In this document: positions 62,061-64,000 of the stretch, in pieces
How positions within the stretch are numbered: position 1 is the stretch's first letter
Layout: each line of letters begins with the position of its first letter
From: Metaphire vulgaris
Lineage: Eukaryota > Annelida > Clitellata > Crassiclitellata > Megascolecidae
Direction of reading: 5' to 3'
Assembly: GCA_018105865.1 (NCBI GenBank)
Contig: CM030832.1
Span: forward strand, 18,797,519 to 18,861,518
DNA length: 64,000 bases
Notes under the pieces: model-generated
Database searches by the model: none
What the model saw: only the letters and a program-made list of their open reading frames with translations
What the model was told of the DNA's origin: nothing
Made by a program: the position numbers and the translations under genes

Positions 62061-63996
62061 CTAGCTCGTTCGGTTGCAGATTTGGAAATGTTCCTCGAAT
62101 GCGATGGCGTTGAAACGCTGAATCGTGACGGATATTCTTTGGAACAGAAAGCATCCTTCTCTATTGTCCCCGGATTGTAGGGCAATGAGTCGACCCAGAT
62201 CGTTGATAAAGGAGAGGGCGTCGTTGTTGATGGGGCCAAATGTTTCAAATGCCAGCGGCAAGAAGATGTAGGTGGATGAGAGGGCCTGATATTTCGATGT
62301 CTTTCTAGCCGCAGCTGCTTCTGCGGCGGCGGCTCCTGCTGCGAGCGCTGTGGTTGGCAAATACGTGGGGGCAACTGTGTCTGCCACAGTTGCATCCCAG
62401 ATCAGGCTTCGCCCTGTCCGCCACGGGATCAGGGTCATGCCGTCTGGCCTTTTCTCATCGGTTCGGCAGAGACCAGGCGGCTCTTTGATAGCAGGGATCC
62501 CGGCCCTAACCAAGGCCCTCTGAACTATGTCGTTCAGCAAGCAGTGTCGGGGGACACGACCTGGACCTAGATGACATGAGAGCCCATGAGCGCCGTCCTC
62601 AGAGACCATAGCACCGCAAGGGCAAAGGTGCTTTCGCAGATTGTGGCCCCCAGTCAGACCGACGACGACTCTGATCGTCTCATCGTCCATGCGAAGGCCA
62701 CAACTGGTGATTGGAAGTGCATGGAGCCAGTCGCTAGCGTGTCGTGTTGAGACAGCTCGCAGACGGGCTTGGTGGTATTGCCCTTGATGGGTCTGGAGTA
62801 GATGTGCTACTTCCCTTTGAATTAGAGGACGATCCCAGGTGCTCTGCTTGGTGAGGGAGCCAGACGTTGGGCTCGGCAGCTGACTCATGGAGGACCACTG
62901 GTTCCTGACTTTCAATTCATGTGCGTCGGTGCTTACACAGGCTTTCTCTAGCATGGAAGACTGGAGGGGTCGGGTGCCTGCAGCTGAAGCCAAGAAGGCA
63001 GACGGTGCAAGCATGGACACCCGACGAATCCCCAGACCTCCATCCCTAATGGGTAGCGTCGCCTGACGCCACTGGCTGTCCGAAAGCTGAATGTTTAATA
63101 TGCTGTTTAGGCCCTCGCGCATGGTTGCGTCGAAACTCTCTAAAAGTGGATGTTCGGCGCAAGGGGTGCATCGCAGCGTATAGAGGAGCTTTGAATGGCT
63201 CAGGGAACTCCGAAGCAGAAAGAGGGCGTCTTGCCTTGGAATCAAGAGCATGCGACTGAGGGCCGTCTGTAAGTCTGCTATTCGGCTGGACATGAGCACC
63301 TCAAAGGCGGTTGAAACTTCCAGCGCTGAGCCCAGCAAGGTGGCGTCTTGAACACTGACCCGCGAAAACCGGTCCAGGAATGTGTTGGTTATCAGCATTG
63401 GACCTCTGTGAATAGCTTCGCATTTGTCGTGGTTCAAGGACAACCCCAGATTCTTACACCCTCTCTCAATGGCTGAGATGTCTGCTGCGACTATACTTGT
63501 GGGCCCGCCCAGAGTCAGATCGTCGAGGTAACCCACCGTGAAGGTTTCCGATAGGTTTTTCAGAATGTTCTGCAGCGGAAGACAAAGAGAGAGGGCCCAG
63601 TGGATCGCCCTGCTGTGGGCCTAACTGAGACTGTACTGCGAAGCTGCCAAACTTAAGGGAGCTGGGCTCGCAGTACGACAGTTCGCAATAGGCCGATAGC
63701 TCTGGTAGGAGCTGTGCTAATTCGGTCAGCATGCTATCTCGGAACATGCTGTTGAAGGCATTCGTGAAATCGAGTTTCACGAGAATCTGATCTTCCAGCA
63801 TGTTTGCGAGAAAGCGTCTGGCCGAGTGCACTGCTGCCTCGCATCCCCCGGGACATCCCACGCCTACCTGCTGGGGTGCAAGATGTTTAGTCACCCTAGG
63901 CAGGGCGAAGTTGGATGCACACTTAGAGGCGAGCCGCCGCCAGAGATAACCGATGGCAATGGGGCGTAATCCCCCTGATTTTTTCCTTAGGGCCAT
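62061..63996 (-). pseudogene. Reverse transcriptase with C-terminal zinc-finger/PD-D endonuclease-like domain, one frameshift
   Basis: First frame (63996-63466): LRKKSGGLRPIAIGYLWRRL, VGVGCPGGCEAAVHSAR, ILVKLDFTNAFNSMFRDSML (first palm Asp) and GPQQGDPLGPL. A one-base indel in a CTCTCTCT run near 63580 shifts to the second frame (63536-62061): VGYLDDLTLGGP (YLDD catalytic box), LSLNHDKCEAIH and IRDGGLGIRRVS. Then come CPCGAMVSEDGAHGLSCHLG, a Cys/His cluster, and RPDGMTLIPWRTGRSLIWDA then TVADT, matching the PD...D core of restriction-like endonucleases in R2/NeSL/Hero-type LINEs. Last is an Ala-rich helix and KTSKYQALSSTYIFLPLAFE. The clade is uncertain. Apart from the indel, the 3' two-thirds is open. 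Confidence 0.8.
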
Positions 63997-64000
63997 CAGA

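Larger units (their letters stand above)
61960..64000 (-). mobile_element. RLE-type (R2/Hero-like) LINE, 5' part outside the window
   Basis: Minus strand. It contains RT and a C-terminal endonuclease-like domain, a stop at 62061, a short 3' UTR with a hairpin, and an A-rich 3' end against an AT microsatellite (61940-61990). The region is far more GC-rich than its surroundings. The N-terminal part lies beyond base 64000. Confidence 0.75.

Overview
The window is animal nuclear DNA, almost certainly from an invertebrate and probably a marine one. The evidence is a mixture of CR1-, L2-, RTE- and R2/Hero-like LINEs, a Ty3/gypsy element, hAT, mariner/pogo, MULE-like and piggyBac-like insertions, and interstitial CCCTAA-type repeats. 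There is no prokaryotic gene organisation. I recognise no exon of an ordinary host gene. Essentially every protein signal belongs to a mobile element, so the window is intergenic or intronic repeat sediment. The species cannot be named from the sequence.

Layout. 0-4.4 kb: a LINE tail, a decayed copy of a conserved invertebrate protein family (820-2320), and a hAT-type inverted-repeat element holding two smaller ones. 4.47-11.7 kb: an AT-rich LINE ('LINE A', minus) split inside its reverse transcriptase by an L2-like LINE (copy 1, 5724-9362). 12.6-15.3 kb: minisatellites, RTE and hAT scraps, a tRNA-headed SINE. 15.3-24.1 kb: a young Ty3/gypsy element (minus) with nearly identical LTRs; its 5' LTR is split by a second, near-complete L2-like LINE (copy 2, 20059-23934). 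26.07-32.65 kb: an L2-like LINE ('LINE B', minus) cut by three insertions: a MULE-like element (itself cut by a hAT MITE), a pogo-like element, and a long CR1. Removing each insertion and one target duplication restores LINE B's reading frame. 32.9-44.3 kb: RTE fragments, a second CR1, MITEs, a BED zinc-finger fragment, a mariner transposase remnant. 44.4-48.8 kb: tandem and inverted noncoding repeats with a G-rich minisatellite. 48.8-52.7 kb: a LINE ('LINE C', plus) inside a CCCTAA-bearing repeat. 52.8-54.0 kb: nested TTAA-flanked elements. 54-62 kb: sparse, with MITEs, LINE scraps and a complete-ended hAT element. 61.96-64.0 kb: an RLE-type LINE running off the window.

Biology. The autonomous elements carry the usual sets: APE endonuclease plus reverse transcriptase (L2, LINE A, LINE C); a GDSL esterase-like ORF1 plus APE/RT ORF2 (CR1); gag-protease-RT-RNase H-integrase (gypsy); RT plus restriction-like endonuclease (the LINE at the right edge). 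Most copies are broken by a few indels or stops. The most interesting single site is in the CR1 at 28623-32254. Its esterase ORF ends in the canonical -1 slippery heptamer T_TTA_AAC immediately before its stop, and the endonuclease/RT frame opens exactly there with no ATG before the endonuclease. This is a candidate programmed -1 frameshift joining ORF1 to ORF2.
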